From IMG/VR virus record IMGVR_UViG_3300032605_000016, positions 1 through 60,156 of that record: a stretch of DNA of 60,156 nt; one strand, written 5' to 3'. This document shows positions 32,517 to 38,422 of the stretch, one piece after another. This DNA is from a virus. The notes under the pieces were generated by a model, which ran no database searches, was not told the DNA's origin, and worked only from the letters and a program-made list of their open reading frames with translations. Numbering within the stretch: the first letter of the stretch is position 1; the number at the start of each line of letters is the position of its first letter. A program made the translations under genes and the position numbers.

Positions 32517-32603
32517 GGAAAGTTGGCCGAGCGGCAAGGCAACAGATTGCTAATCTGTCATTCAGCAATGGGTGGATTGGTTCGACTCCAATACTTTCCG
32601 CCA
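32517..32603 (+). tRNA. tRNA-Ser (GCT)
   Basis: Acceptor GGAAAGT/ACTTTCC, anticodon stem ACAGA/TCTGT with loop TTGCTAA, class II variable arm, CCA encoded. Confidence 0.9.
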
Positions 32604-32613
32604 ATAACAATAT

Positions 32614-32708
32614 GGTAGATAGCACTGGTGTGCGGCCGGGTTTTATAAACCTGGGAGAGTGGTCAGATGGGCTGCAACGGATAGGATCATAACCTATATC
32701 TACTACCA
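32614..32708 (+). tRNA. Unusual class II-like tRNA with predicted anticodon TAT
   Basis: 95 nt. Acceptor GGTAGAT/ATCTACT, D-arm only CAC-TGGT-GTG, anticodon stem CCGGGT/ACCTGG with loop TTTATAA, a variable region of ~26 nt and T-arm ATAGG-ATCATAA-CCTAT. TAT would read AUA (Ile), yet Ile tRNAs have no long variable arm. The assignment is uncertain. CCA encoded. Confidence 0.6.
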
Positions 32709-32713
32709 AACAT

Positions 32714-32790
32714 GGGTCTTTAGCTCAATGGATTAGAGTTCTAGTCTTCGAAACTAGCGGTTGGGAGTTCGAGTCTCTCAAGACCCACCA
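32714..32790 (+). tRNA. tRNA-Arg (TCG)
   Basis: Acceptor GGGTCTT/AAGACCC, anticodon stem CTAGT/ACTAG with loop CTTCGAA, CCA encoded. Confidence 0.92.
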
Positions 32791-32791
32791 T

Positions 32792-32868
32792 GCCTCAATA
32801 GCTCAGTTGGTTAGAGCATTGTGTTGATAACGCAAGGGTCCCTAGTTCGAGTCTAGGTTGAGGCACCA
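32792..32868 (+). tRNA. tRNA-Ile (GAT)
   Basis: Acceptor GCCTCAA/TTGAGGC, anticodon stem TTGTG/CGCAA with loop TTGATAA, CCA encoded. Confidence 0.92.
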
Positions 32869-32888
32869 ACATTAAATAGTAGTACAAC

Positions 32889-32962
32889 GTCTTGGTAGTG
32901 TAACGGTAGCATCGCAGTCTCCAAAACTGTTGGTCGGGGTTCGAATCCCTGCCGGGACGCCA
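32889..32962 (+). tRNA. tRNA-Trp (CCA)
   Basis: Acceptor GTCTTGG/CCGGGAC, anticodon loop CTCCAAA, canonical T-loop, CCA tail encoded. Confidence 0.92.
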
Positions 32963-32983
32963 AATAACTTAAGAAAGAGAATA

Positions 32984-33454
32984 ATGAAGTTTAACATACC
33001 ACAAATCAAAAAGTTTATAGATGCTCAAGGTCCAGACACTAAGATTTATATTGGTGTGGACTCTGAACGAATTAAGCGTGGCAAAGAATGGTATGCTGAC
33101 TATACAGCCGCTATTGTTGTACATATTGACGGTAATCACGGTTGTAAGTTATTTGGTGAAGTGACTAGAGAACGAGATTATGACCGTTGTGATAAACCTA
33201 ATACTAGATTAATGACTGAAGTGTTTAAGGTTAGTGAATTGTATTTAAAATTAGCAGAAGTATTAGAAGGTCGTGCTGTAGAAGTACATTTAGATATTAA
33301 TCCTAACGAAATTCATGCTAGTTCTAATGTTGTAAGTCAAGCTATTGGTTATATCCGTGGCGTATGTAATGTAGAGCCACTAGTTAAGCCACAAGCGTTT
33401 GCGGCTAGTTATGCCGCAGATAGATTAAAAGGTTTAAAAGTAGTAAATGGGTGA
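32984..33454 (+). CDS. DUF458 / YkuK-like RNase H-fold protein
   Basis: 156 residues from ATG 32984 with an AAGAAAGAG site. YIGVDSERI at about 22-30 and HLDINPNEIHASS near 107-119 carry acidic residues in an RNase H-like order; YADYTAAIVVHID and AIGYIRG follow the DUF458 pattern. It may be a nuclease or nucleic-acid binding protein. Its last two codons and stop lie inside tRNA-Leu(TAG). Confidence 0.7.
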   Translation: MKFNIPQIKKFIDAQGPDTKIYIGVDSERIKRGKEWYADYTAAIVVHIDGNHGCKLFGEVTRERDYDRCDKPNTRLMTEVFKVSELYLKLAEVLEGRAVEVHLDINPNEIHASSNVVSQAIGYIRGVCNVEPLVKPQAFAASYAADRLKGLKVVNG

Positions 33455-33533
33455 GTGATGTAATTGGTAGCCATGCTGGTCTTAGAAGCCAGTGCCGCAA
33501 GGCGTGAGAGTTCGAGTCTCTCCTTGCCCACCA
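33449..33533 (+). tRNA. tRNA-Leu (TAG)
   Basis: Acceptor GGGTGAG/CTTGCCC (G-U pairs), anticodon stem CTGGT/GCCAG with loop CTTAGAA, class II variable arm, CCA encoded. Confidence 0.9.
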
Positions 33534-33539
33534 AAATAT

Positions 33540-33568
33540 TTGACAGTAATAAATTATTACTATATAAT
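33540..33568 (+). promoter_or_regulatory. Sigma70-like leaderless promoter of an HNH gene
   Basis: TTGACA 33540-33545, 17 bp, TATAAT 33563-33568, 6 nt before ATG 33575. Confidence 0.75.
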
Positions 33569-33574
33569 ACTGTT

Positions 33575-34039
33575 ATGATTATAGTAGAAGAATTTATTAA
33601 AAAATCTCGCGAAGAACGCAGGGCTCACTTAGACTTATCCGAGCCTTGTTGTGAACGCGGCGGTAACTCTACTAATCATAAAGGTGTATTAGCACAATAT
33701 TTAGATACAACTATTCCAAGCGGGCGCATACTGTTGTGTCATGCTTGTAATAATAGTAAATGTAGTAATCCAAAACATTTGTATTGGGGCACTGATTACG
33801 ATAATATCATCATTGATGGTAAAGAGTTTGGGACACATAAAAATCCTTTTGAACGCCGTGTTGAAAAATATGGTTTAGAAAAAGCATCTGCTATGAATAG
33901 CAAAGTAATGTTAGGTAATACTAATGGATCTGGAAATAAAGGAAAACCAAAGTCGGAAGAACATAAGGCAAAAATTGCCGCTAACAGAAAAGGTGGTAAA
34001 CCTAAAGGTTGGCGCAAGATAGATCAAACGCCCGGGTGA
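33575..34039 (+). CDS. HNH endonuclease with basic NUMOD-like tail
   Basis: 154 residues from ATG 33575. CCERGGNSTNHKG, ILLCHACNNSKCSNPKHLYWGT and DNIIIDG follow the HNH_3 pattern, with zinc cysteines and the catalytic histidine region. The tail (NGSGNKGKPKSEEHKAKIA) is a NUMOD3-like DNA-binding repeat. It has its own leaderless promoter. Its last codons overlap tRNA-Leu(TAA). Confidence 0.8.
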   Translation: MIIVEEFIKKSREERRAHLDLSEPCCERGGNSTNHKGVLAQYLDTTIPSGRILLCHACNNSKCSNPKHLYWGTDYDNIIIDGKEFGTHKNPFERRVEKYGLEKASAMNSKVMLGNTNGSGNKGKPKSEEHKAKIAANRKGGKPKGWRKIDQTPG

Positions 34040-34115
34040 TGAAATGGTATACATAGAAGACTTAAAATCTTCCGCTTTAAAAGGCATGCCGGTTCGAGTC
34101 CGGCTCCGGGCACCA
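34030..34115 (+). tRNA. tRNA-Leu (TAA)
   Basis: Acceptor GCCCGGG/TCCGGGC, anticodon stem AAGA/TCTT with loop CTTAAAA, class II variable arm, CCA encoded. Its first 10 nt are also the end of the HNH gene. Confidence 0.9.
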
Positions 34116-34121
34116 ATATAA

Positions 34122-34153
34122 CGCGAACGGTTCGATTCCGGCCCGAGGTACCA
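34122..34153 (+). pseudogene. 3' fragment of a tRNA
   Basis: A T-arm (CGG-TTCGATT-CCG) and a 3' acceptor strand CCGAGGTACCA are present without any 5' half. The 3' end matches tRNA-Val at 35720. It looks like debris from tRNA duplication or recombination. Confidence 0.65.
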
Positions 34154-34169
34154 AAGTATTAGAAAGTAA

Positions 34170-34350
34170 CATTTTCAGTTCTAGCAATAGAACTAAGTCT
34201 TGGACACGCAGACTTTAAAGCGAGGTGGGAGTAGGTGGAAGCCCTACACAAAATTTGAGGCAGTTGATGGGGGTAGCGTAAGCTACGGTGCAATGCCTCA
34301 ATGTAGTAACGTCGTAACTCATCCTGAAGGGCCCTGCCGTTACGACACCA
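34170..34350 (+). ncRNA. Candidate multi-hairpin RNA with a tRNA-like ACCA end
   Basis: Consecutive stems: AGTTCT/AGAACT (34177-34194), AAGTCT/AGACTT (34195-34215), GTAGG/CCTAC (34231-34247), TTGAGGCA/TGCCTCAA (34255-34301) enclosing GTAGC-GTAA-GCTAC with a GNRA-type loop, and GTCGTAAC/GTTACGAC (34311-34346) directly followed by ACCA. There is no open frame. The last stem plus ACCA resembles a tRNA acceptor. I do not recognise the family. Confidence 0.65.
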
Positions 34351-34352
34351 AT

Positions 34353-34426
34353 GCGGGATTAGTTTAATGGTAAAACAGCAGATTTCCAATCTTCGGTCAA
34401 GAGTTCGATTCTCTTATCCCGCTCCA
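34353..34426 (+). tRNA. tRNA-Gly (TCC)
   Basis: Acceptor GCGGGAT/ATCCCGC, anticodon loop TTTCCAA, discriminator T, CCA encoded. Confidence 0.92.
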
Positions 34427-34440
34427 AATTAAAGGAACTT

Positions 34441-34956
34441 ATGAGTTTTTTGAAGGATGTAGATTATCAACCCGTAGTTGATTGTTTAGTTAAACTTGGC
34501 AAGCAACTTAATAAGCCATCTTATAGATTTCTCAAAGGCGAAGTTCTAGCATTAGCATTAGAGAAAGCAACAGACGGAAGATTAAAGTATGTTGACCAGG
34601 AAGGATATGATAGCATTGATTTAGAAACTAATACAAAATATGAATTTAAATCAGTAGCTGATATGTTTTCACCGAAGAATACAATTACAGGACGAGTTTC
34701 ACTTCAAAATACTAATAAGTCTAAATTTAATCAATCATTTGATTATTTGTTATGTATTCAGTCAGCCCCGCATAAGTTTGCTATATCGCAATTATCGTGG
34801 GACGAATGTAATAGGAATCTTGAAACAAAAAGCGGGCAGTTTAATTTAAAACCAGGACTGCCTGTTGCTAATTGGATATGTAAAGATTCTACAGTAGTAA
34901 ATAACTTACAACCTATTACATTAGATGTTAGGAAGTTATTAGAAAGTATTTTATAA
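34441..34956 (+). CDS. Putative restriction-endonuclease-like protein
   Basis: 171 residues with AAAGGAACTT before the ATG. YDSIDLETNTKYEFKSV (about 60-76) shows a D-x(n)-E-x-K pattern of the PD-(D/E)xK fold; an LKGEVLALALEKA helix precedes it as in that superfamily. TITGRVSLQNTN and FDYLLCIQ follow. It is wedged between tRNA-Gly genes, where homing genes tend to sit, so a homing role is possible. Confidence 0.5.
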   Translation: MSFLKDVDYQPVVDCLVKLGKQLNKPSYRFLKGEVLALALEKATDGRLKYVDQEGYDSIDLETNTKYEFKSVADMFSPKNTITGRVSLQNTNKSKFNQSFDYLLCIQSAPHKFAISQLSWDECNRNLETKSGQFNLKPGLPVANWICKDSTVVNNLQPITLDVRKLLESIL

Positions 34957-34960
34957 ATTT

Positions 34961-35034
34961 GCGGGTATGGTGTAATGGTAACCCGAGACCTTGCCAAGGT
35001 TTAGTTGAGAGTTCGATTCTCTCTACCCGCTCCA
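34961..35034 (+). tRNA. tRNA-Gly (GCC)
   Basis: Acceptor GCGGGTA/TACCCGC, anticodon loop TTGCCAA, CCA encoded. Confidence 0.92.
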
Positions 35035-35049
35035 AAGTAATTAAAAATT

Positions 35050-35496
35050 ATGAATAACGGAAAATATTATACAGAATCTTATAAAGCTGGTCAAATAGCA
35101 AAAGTAAATAGAAAGTATGGTCCAGTAAAAGATCATACTAAAATTTGCGGATGCTGTAATAAAGAATTTGTTTGGACTGGTAGACAAAATACCAAACAAT
35201 TTGAAACAGCTAGATTTTGTAGTAGAAGTTGTGCTAATAACAGAAGCTCTTGGTGGAAAGACAATGCCACACATTATGCGACTATAGCAAAACAGCATCA
35301 CGAACACAAGTGTATTATTTGCGGGTTTGACAAGATTGTTGCTATCCATCATATTGATGAGAATAGAAAAAATAACAAGCCCAGTAATTTAATACCGCTA
35401 TGCCCAAATCATCACGAGATGGTTCATAGCAAATGGAAACACGAAGTATTGCCATTTATTAATGAATGGCAAAAGAATTTAGGGCTGTTGGTATAA
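35050..35496 (+). CDS. HNH endonuclease
   Basis: 148 residues. An N-terminal zinc site (CGCCNKEF ... FCSRSCANN) and a C-terminal HNH core: CIICGFDKIVAIHHIDENR, then LIPLCPNHHEMVHSKWKHE. No ribosome site is seen; it lies 15 nt after tRNA-Gly. Its last five codons and stop are read from the 5' end of tRNA-Ala, so insertion or maintenance is tied to the tRNA. Confidence 0.85.
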   Translation: MNNGKYYTESYKAGQIAKVNRKYGPVKDHTKICGCCNKEFVWTGRQNTKQFETARFCSRSCANNRSSWWKDNATHYATIAKQHHEHKCIICGFDKIVAIHHIDENRKNNKPSNLIPLCPNHHEMVHSKWKHEVLPFINEWQKNLGLLV

Positions 35497-35556
35497 TTGG
35501 GAACACACCTGCCTTGCACGCAGGAGTAGGGAGTTCGACTCTCCCACGGTCCACCA
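35482..35556 (+). tRNA. tRNA-Ala (TGC)
   Basis: Acceptor GGGCTGT/ACGGTCC with wobble pairs, anticodon stem CCTGC/GCAGG with loop CTTGCAC, CCA encoded. It overlaps the HNH gene by 15 nt. Confidence 0.9.
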
Positions 35557-35562
35557 ATCTAT

Positions 35563-35636
35563 CGCGGGTTGGAGAAGGAGTATCTCGAGGGTCTCATAAG
35601 CCCTAGTCTCTGGTGCGATTCCAGAACCCGCAACCA
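35563..35636 (+). tRNA. Initiator tRNA-fMet (CAT)
   Basis: C1-A72 mismatch (CGCGGGT/ACCCGCA) and a GGG/CCC anticodon stem, both initiator hallmarks, with loop CTCATAA. CCA encoded. An extra initiator could matter given the many predicted leaderless mRNAs. Confidence 0.9.
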
Positions 35637-35642
35637 AACTGT

Positions 35643-35716
35643 TGAGGTATAGTGTAACGGCAGCACCGTGCCCTTTGAAGGCATTAGTCTAAGTTCAAAT
35701 CTTAGTACCTCTACCA
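35643..35716 (+). tRNA. tRNA-Gln (TTG)
   Basis: Acceptor TGAGGTA/TACCTCT with a weak first pair, as usual in Gln; anticodon loop CTTTGAA, CCA encoded. Confidence 0.88.
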
Positions 35717-35719
35717 AAT

Positions 35720-35793
35720 GCCTCGTTAAGTAAACGGTATACTGCCCTCCTTACAAGTGGGTCTCGGTGGTTCGACACCATCACGAGGTACCA
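35720..35793 (+). tRNA. tRNA-Val (TAC)
   Basis: Acceptor GCCTCGT/ACGAGGT, anticodon loop CTTACAA with one stem mismatch, CCA encoded. Confidence 0.88.
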
Positions 35794-35809
35794 ATTTTAG
35801 AAAGTGAAT

Positions 35810-36028
35810 ATGTTTAAAGTTTATTATACTGTGGATAATAAACCACACGCAGAAGTGTTTGATGATTTAAGTATGGCATTATCTGCGTCTCAATTCCATC
35901 GTAGCCTTGGACATACCTTTGTTACGATGTGTAGTGAAAATCCTAACTGCACGAGTAAACTAGGAGTAGACGAAGTAAAAGATGTCGACAACTATGATGG
36001 TTGGATATCAAGAGGTAGAGCACCCTAA
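35810..36028 (+). CDS. Small hypothetical protein
   Basis: 72 residues from ATG 35810 (a GTG two codons earlier is possible). FKVYYTVDNKPHAEVFDDL starts a beta-rich protein; two cysteines lie in CSENPNC. Its final codons and stop overlap the 5' end of the next tRNA. Confidence 0.55.
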   Translation: MFKVYYTVDNKPHAEVFDDLSMALSASQFHRSLGHTFVTMCSENPNCTSKLGVDEVKDVDNYDGWISRGRAP

Positions 36029-36095
36029 GCTAACCTAGTGGAAGCGCCAGCTCTAAGAGCTGGATGGCTTGGAGCGTAACCAAGAGGGTGCACCA
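36020..36095 (+). tRNA. tRNA with unusual anticodon loop (TAA predicted)
   Basis: Acceptor GCACCCT/AGGGTGC and T-arm CTTGG-AGCGTAA-CCAAG are good. The anticodon stem CCAGC/GCTGG holds loop TCTAAGA, giving TAA with C instead of T at position 33. A TAA anticodon means Leu, but this is class I in form, so identity is unclear. CCA encoded. Confidence 0.65.
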
Positions 36096-36109
36096 TAGAC
36101 ATATTAGGT

Positions 36110-36182
36110 GTGGCCTTAGTGTTAGCGGTTAGCACCTCGGATTGTGATTCCGATAGGGTGGATTCGAATTCCACAGGTCACC
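36110..36182 (+). tRNA. tRNA-His (GTG)
   Basis: Acceptor GTGGCCT/AGGTCAC, discriminator C, anticodon stem TCGGA/TCCGA with loop TTGTGAT. CCA is not encoded, unlike nearly all the others. Confidence 0.88.
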
Positions 36183-36216
36183 CCTAATATGTTTTAAATT
36201 TTAAAAGGAGAATGGC

Positions 36217-36636
36217 ATGGTTTTAAACAAGCTAGTTGGAAAACGCATTAATGGTATTTTCCTAAACGAAGACCATGATAGAGTTGCATTTCGTACCATC
36301 GAAGGAGAAGTATTAGGATTTTATGTATGTGGCGATTGTTGTAATACTGTTTACATTAATCACTTTCAAGGTAGAGATGTAATTGGAGAAGGTAACACTT
36401 TTGATTTGCTACGTGGTGCGTTAGTTACTGCTGTAGAAGAAAAAGAGTGGGTCAATGTTGAGACAGATGACGAATACGCAGAAGTAGTCGAAGATGGCTT
36501 CTTTACTATTCGCACTAACCGTGGATATATTGATTTTGAAGTACGCAACGAACACAACGGTTACTACTCGGGCCATATTGAAGATTGGACCGATGTTGTA
36601 AATTTAGAGGAACTAGTTCCACTAACAGATTTTTAA
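36217..36636 (+). CDS. DUF7448-like phage protein
   Basis: 139 residues, AAAAGGAG before the ATG. LVGKRINGIFLNEDHDRVAF, GDCCNTVYINHFQG and a beta-rich second half with FTIRTNRGYIDFEVRNEHNGYYSG match the DUF7448 pattern seen in many phages. Two adjacent cysteines may bind metal. Function unknown. Confidence 0.65.
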   Translation: MVLNKLVGKRINGIFLNEDHDRVAFRTIEGEVLGFYVCGDCCNTVYINHFQGRDVIGEGNTFDLLRGALVTAVEEKEWVNVETDDEYAEVVEDGFFTIRTNRGYIDFEVRNEHNGYYSGHIEDWTDVVNLEELVPLTDF

Positions 36637-36648
36637 AGGAGAAGTAAA

Positions 36649-36849
36649 ATGAAAGCAAGAAATATATTTGCTGTACTAGCAAATAAACGGAAAGCGGGCT
36701 CGCACCGCAAGAGCAATAAAGCTCTACGCAAGCAAGAAAAACAATCCAGGTGTGATGAAACTGGCTATCATATTCGGCTTTTACCCGAACTTTCAGAGTT
36801 CAAATCTCTGCGCCTGGACCAGTTTATATTGAAGCACATTAATCCTTAG
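36649..36849 (+). CDS. Small basic protein whose frame runs through tRNA-Lys
   Basis: 66 codons with a good AAAGGAG site. The first ~33 residues (RKAGSHRKSNKALRKQEKQS region) are strongly basic and look real. The rest of the frame is simply the tRNA-Lys sequence. Either the protein ends in tRNA-encoded residues, or the gene was cut by tRNA insertion. Confidence 0.4.
   Translation: MKARNIFAVLANKRKAGSHRKSNKALRKQEKQSRCDETGYHIRLLPELSEFKSLRLDQFILKHINP
36746..36821 (+). tRNA. tRNA-Lys (TTT)
   Basis: Acceptor CCAGGTG/CGCCTGG, anticodon stem TTCGG/CCGAA with loop CTTTTAC, T-loop TTCAAAT, CCA encoded. Confidence 0.9.
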
Positions 36850-36901
36850 TAGTGGCACCATATCTGACCGGTATGGGCTTCCGCTTGTTGGAGGAAGGTA
36901 A

Positions 36902-36955
36902 ATGAATCCGCTCGTCACGGTTCTTCTAGTGTGTTTCAATATAAGCTGGCGTTAG
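36902..36955 (+). CDS. Possible 17-residue peptide before tRNA-Arg
   Basis: ATG with a strong GGAGGAAGG site 3 nt upstream, reading 17 codons into tRNA-Arg(TCT). The ribosome site can pair with CTTCC upstream (hairpin CTTCC/GGAAG) and follows a stem CCATATC/GGTATGG at 36856-36874. It might be a regulatory upstream frame. Weak support. Confidence 0.3.
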   Translation: MNPLVTVLLVCFNISWR

Positions 36956-37020
36956 TACAATGGATAGTACAATCGGCTTCTACCCGATGAATATGGGTTC
37001 GATTCCTGTACGCCGGACCA
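36946..37020 (+). tRNA. tRNA-Arg (TCT)
   Basis: Acceptor CTGGCGT/ACGCCGG, anticodon stem ATCGG/CCGAT with loop CTTCTAC, CCA encoded. Confidence 0.9.
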
Positions 37021-37098
37021 AAAGATATAATTTTGGCAATATTATTGTCAACTTAGTGTAACTCTTAAGCGTTAATATAGTATGCTTAGGAGAAACTC

Positions 37099-37284
37099 AT
37101 GTATACCCACCCTGTTACAAGTATTAACACTCGCGACTTTAGTAATAATAAGCCAGAAAAGCTCAGCCGAGTTGGCACAGTCTTTGGATTCCAATCGCTT
37201 AGAATGGGTTGCCCCAACTGCGACAGCAAACGGTCGGGTCCGTGCTATCATCACAAGAACGAAGGCAAAACTACATCTACCTAA
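37099..37284 (+). CDS. Small zinc-binding-like protein, 5' part of a possible frameshifted gene
   Basis: 61 residues from ATG 37099 with AGGAG 8 nt before. HPVTSINTRDFSNNKPEKL begins it and GCPNCDSKRSGPCYHH looks like a zinc site. The frame stops at TAA 37282-37284, but the next frame stays open and continues with clearly coding sequence. Confidence 0.6.
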   Translation: MYTHPVTSINTRDFSNNKPEKLSRVGTVFGFQSLRMGCPNCDSKRSGPCYHHKNEGKTTST

Positions 37285-37483
37285 GCGACCGTTAGCTCGT
37301 GTATTTTTAAATGATAACGATGATGACTATTACGATGAAACTCCAGAGTTTCAAATTGGATATCGTCGTCCAGAGCTAGTCGACCAAACAGCTGATGTAC
37401 AAGACATTTCGGATGAAATGAAAATTAGACTTGTGTTAGCAAGAAAAAAGGCTTTAGAAAAATATAAAGAGGTTTGGGGATAA
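37271..37483 (+). CDS. Downstream half in the +1 frame
   Basis: PKRPLARVFLNDNDDDYYDE and the helical C-terminus DEMKIRLVLARKKALEKYKE look like real protein, but no ATG or ribosome site exists near the start. The frame is +1 relative to the gene at 37099 and overlaps its stop (CCT-AAG against ACC-TAA). Either a +1 frameshift joins them or an indel has split one gene. The start given is only the beginning of the region I trust. Confidence 0.5.
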   Translation, partial: LHLPKRPLARVFLNDNDDDYYDETPEFQIGYRRPELVDQTADVQDISDEMKIRLVLARKKALEKYKEVWG

Positions 37484-37507
37484 TACTCTACGCCTTTTTT
37501 CATTTAC

Positions 37508-37583
37508 GGAAATGTAGCTTAGTTGGTAGAGCAGGTCCTTCATACGGACAAGGTCGGGGGTTCGAATCCCTCCATTTCCACCA
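37508..37583 (+). tRNA. tRNA with anticodon CAT (elongator Met likely)
   Basis: Acceptor GGAAATG/CATTTCC, anticodon loop TTCATAC on GTCC/GGAC, canonical T-loop, CCA encoded. Confidence 0.88.
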
Positions 37584-37586
37584 GAA

Positions 37587-37615
37587 TTGACAAAAAAATA
37601 CTTTTATAGTATAAT
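37587..37615 (+). promoter_or_regulatory. Sigma70-like promoter
   Basis: TTGACA 37587-37592, 17 bp, TATAAT 37610-37615, upstream of the phosphoesterase gene at 37646. Confidence 0.78.
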
Positions 37616-37645
37616 GTTTTATTAACTTAGAGAAAGGAGCATAAT

Positions 37646-38251
37646 ATGCCAGCAGTATTTTTAGTTAGCGATACACACTTTGGTCATGCCGGTGTATGTC
37701 GCTTCACTCGTAGTGATGGGGTTACAAAACTTCGCCCGTGGGACTCTGCTGAGGAGATGGATGAGGCCATGATTACAGCATGGAACGAAAGAGTACGACC
37801 TAACGACAAAGTTTACCACTTAGGTGATGTTGTTATGAATCGAAAAGCATTGCCTATTATGGATAGACTTAACGGAGACAAGGTTCTTATTCGTGGTAAT
37901 CACGACATTTTTAAAGATGAGGACTACCGGAAATACTTCCGTGAACTTCGTGCATATCATGTGATGAATGGAATGATTCTTAGCCATATTCCTATTCATG
38001 AAGAATCGCTAGGTAGATTTGGTTGCTCAATCCACGGCCACCTCCACGCCAATCGTGTAATGAAGCCACGCGGAGTTGATGCCAAGACCGGCAAAATTCT
38101 ATATAGCGACGAGATTGATCCACGATATTTCAATGTGTCCGTTGAACAACTACCCGACTTTGCTCCAATCTTATTTGAAGATGTATTAAAGAGGATTAAA
38201 GAGCAGGGAGGGGAAGTCGGATTTAAGAATGGGAATGGACCCGTAATGTAG
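37646..38251 (+). CDS. Calcineurin-like metallophosphoesterase
   Basis: 201 residues. All five metal motifs are seen: SDTHFGH (8-14), GDVV, RGNHD, ILSHIP and HGHLH. AAAGGAG precedes the ATG. The family hydrolyses phosphomonoesters, phosphodiesters or cyclic nucleotides, so it could cut signalling nucleotides or RNA ends. The last residues, GFKNGNGPVM, are shared with an unrelated membrane protein at 41232. Confidence 0.9.
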   Translation: MPAVFLVSDTHFGHAGVCRFTRSDGVTKLRPWDSAEEMDEAMITAWNERVRPNDKVYHLGDVVMNRKALPIMDRLNGDKVLIRGNHDIFKDEDYRKYFRELRAYHVMNGMILSHIPIHEESLGRFGCSIHGHLHANRVMKPRGVDAKTGKILYSDEIDPRYFNVSVEQLPDFAPILFEDVLKRIKEQGGEVGFKNGNGPVM

Positions 38252-38271
38252 TCCTTCCTCGGGTCCATTCC
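38232..38271 (+). repeat. Perfect 12-bp inverted repeat at gene end
   Basis: GGAATGGACCCG (38232-38243) and its exact inverse at 38260-38271 span the last codons and stop of the phosphoesterase. No T run follows, so it may be an RNA-stability or processing stem. A second hairpin with an ACCA end (38273-38310) comes next. Confidence 0.7.
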
Positions 38272-38387
38272 GGGCCATGGCTCAACAAGCCGTGGAAAGA
38301 TTGGCCACCAAACAATAAAACTGTAGCCAAAAAGCCACATACCCACCCTGCCTCTCACAGAAGCACACTTTAGTGGGTTTTTACGAC

Positions 38388-38416
38388 TTGACTCTTAATA
38401 CTGAAGATAGTATAAT
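38388..38416 (+). promoter_or_regulatory. Sigma70-like leaderless promoter
   Basis: TTGACT 38388-38393, 17 bp, TATAAT 38411-38416, 6 nt before ATG 38423. An ACCCAC/GTGGGT stem with T run just upstream may terminate earlier transcripts. Confidence 0.75.
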
Positions 38417-38422
38417 AGTAGC

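Noticed and set aside
32247-32709. Open frames of 68-114 codons in the tRNA-Pro to tRNA-Arg stretch
   Set aside because: Each crosses several well-folded tRNAs, so they are chance frames.
37082-37270. Using ATG 37082 as start of the 133-codon frame
   Set aside because: It lacks a ribosome site, and its first ~60 residues are the off-frame reading of the better-supported gene at 37099. Only the part after about 37271 looks coding.
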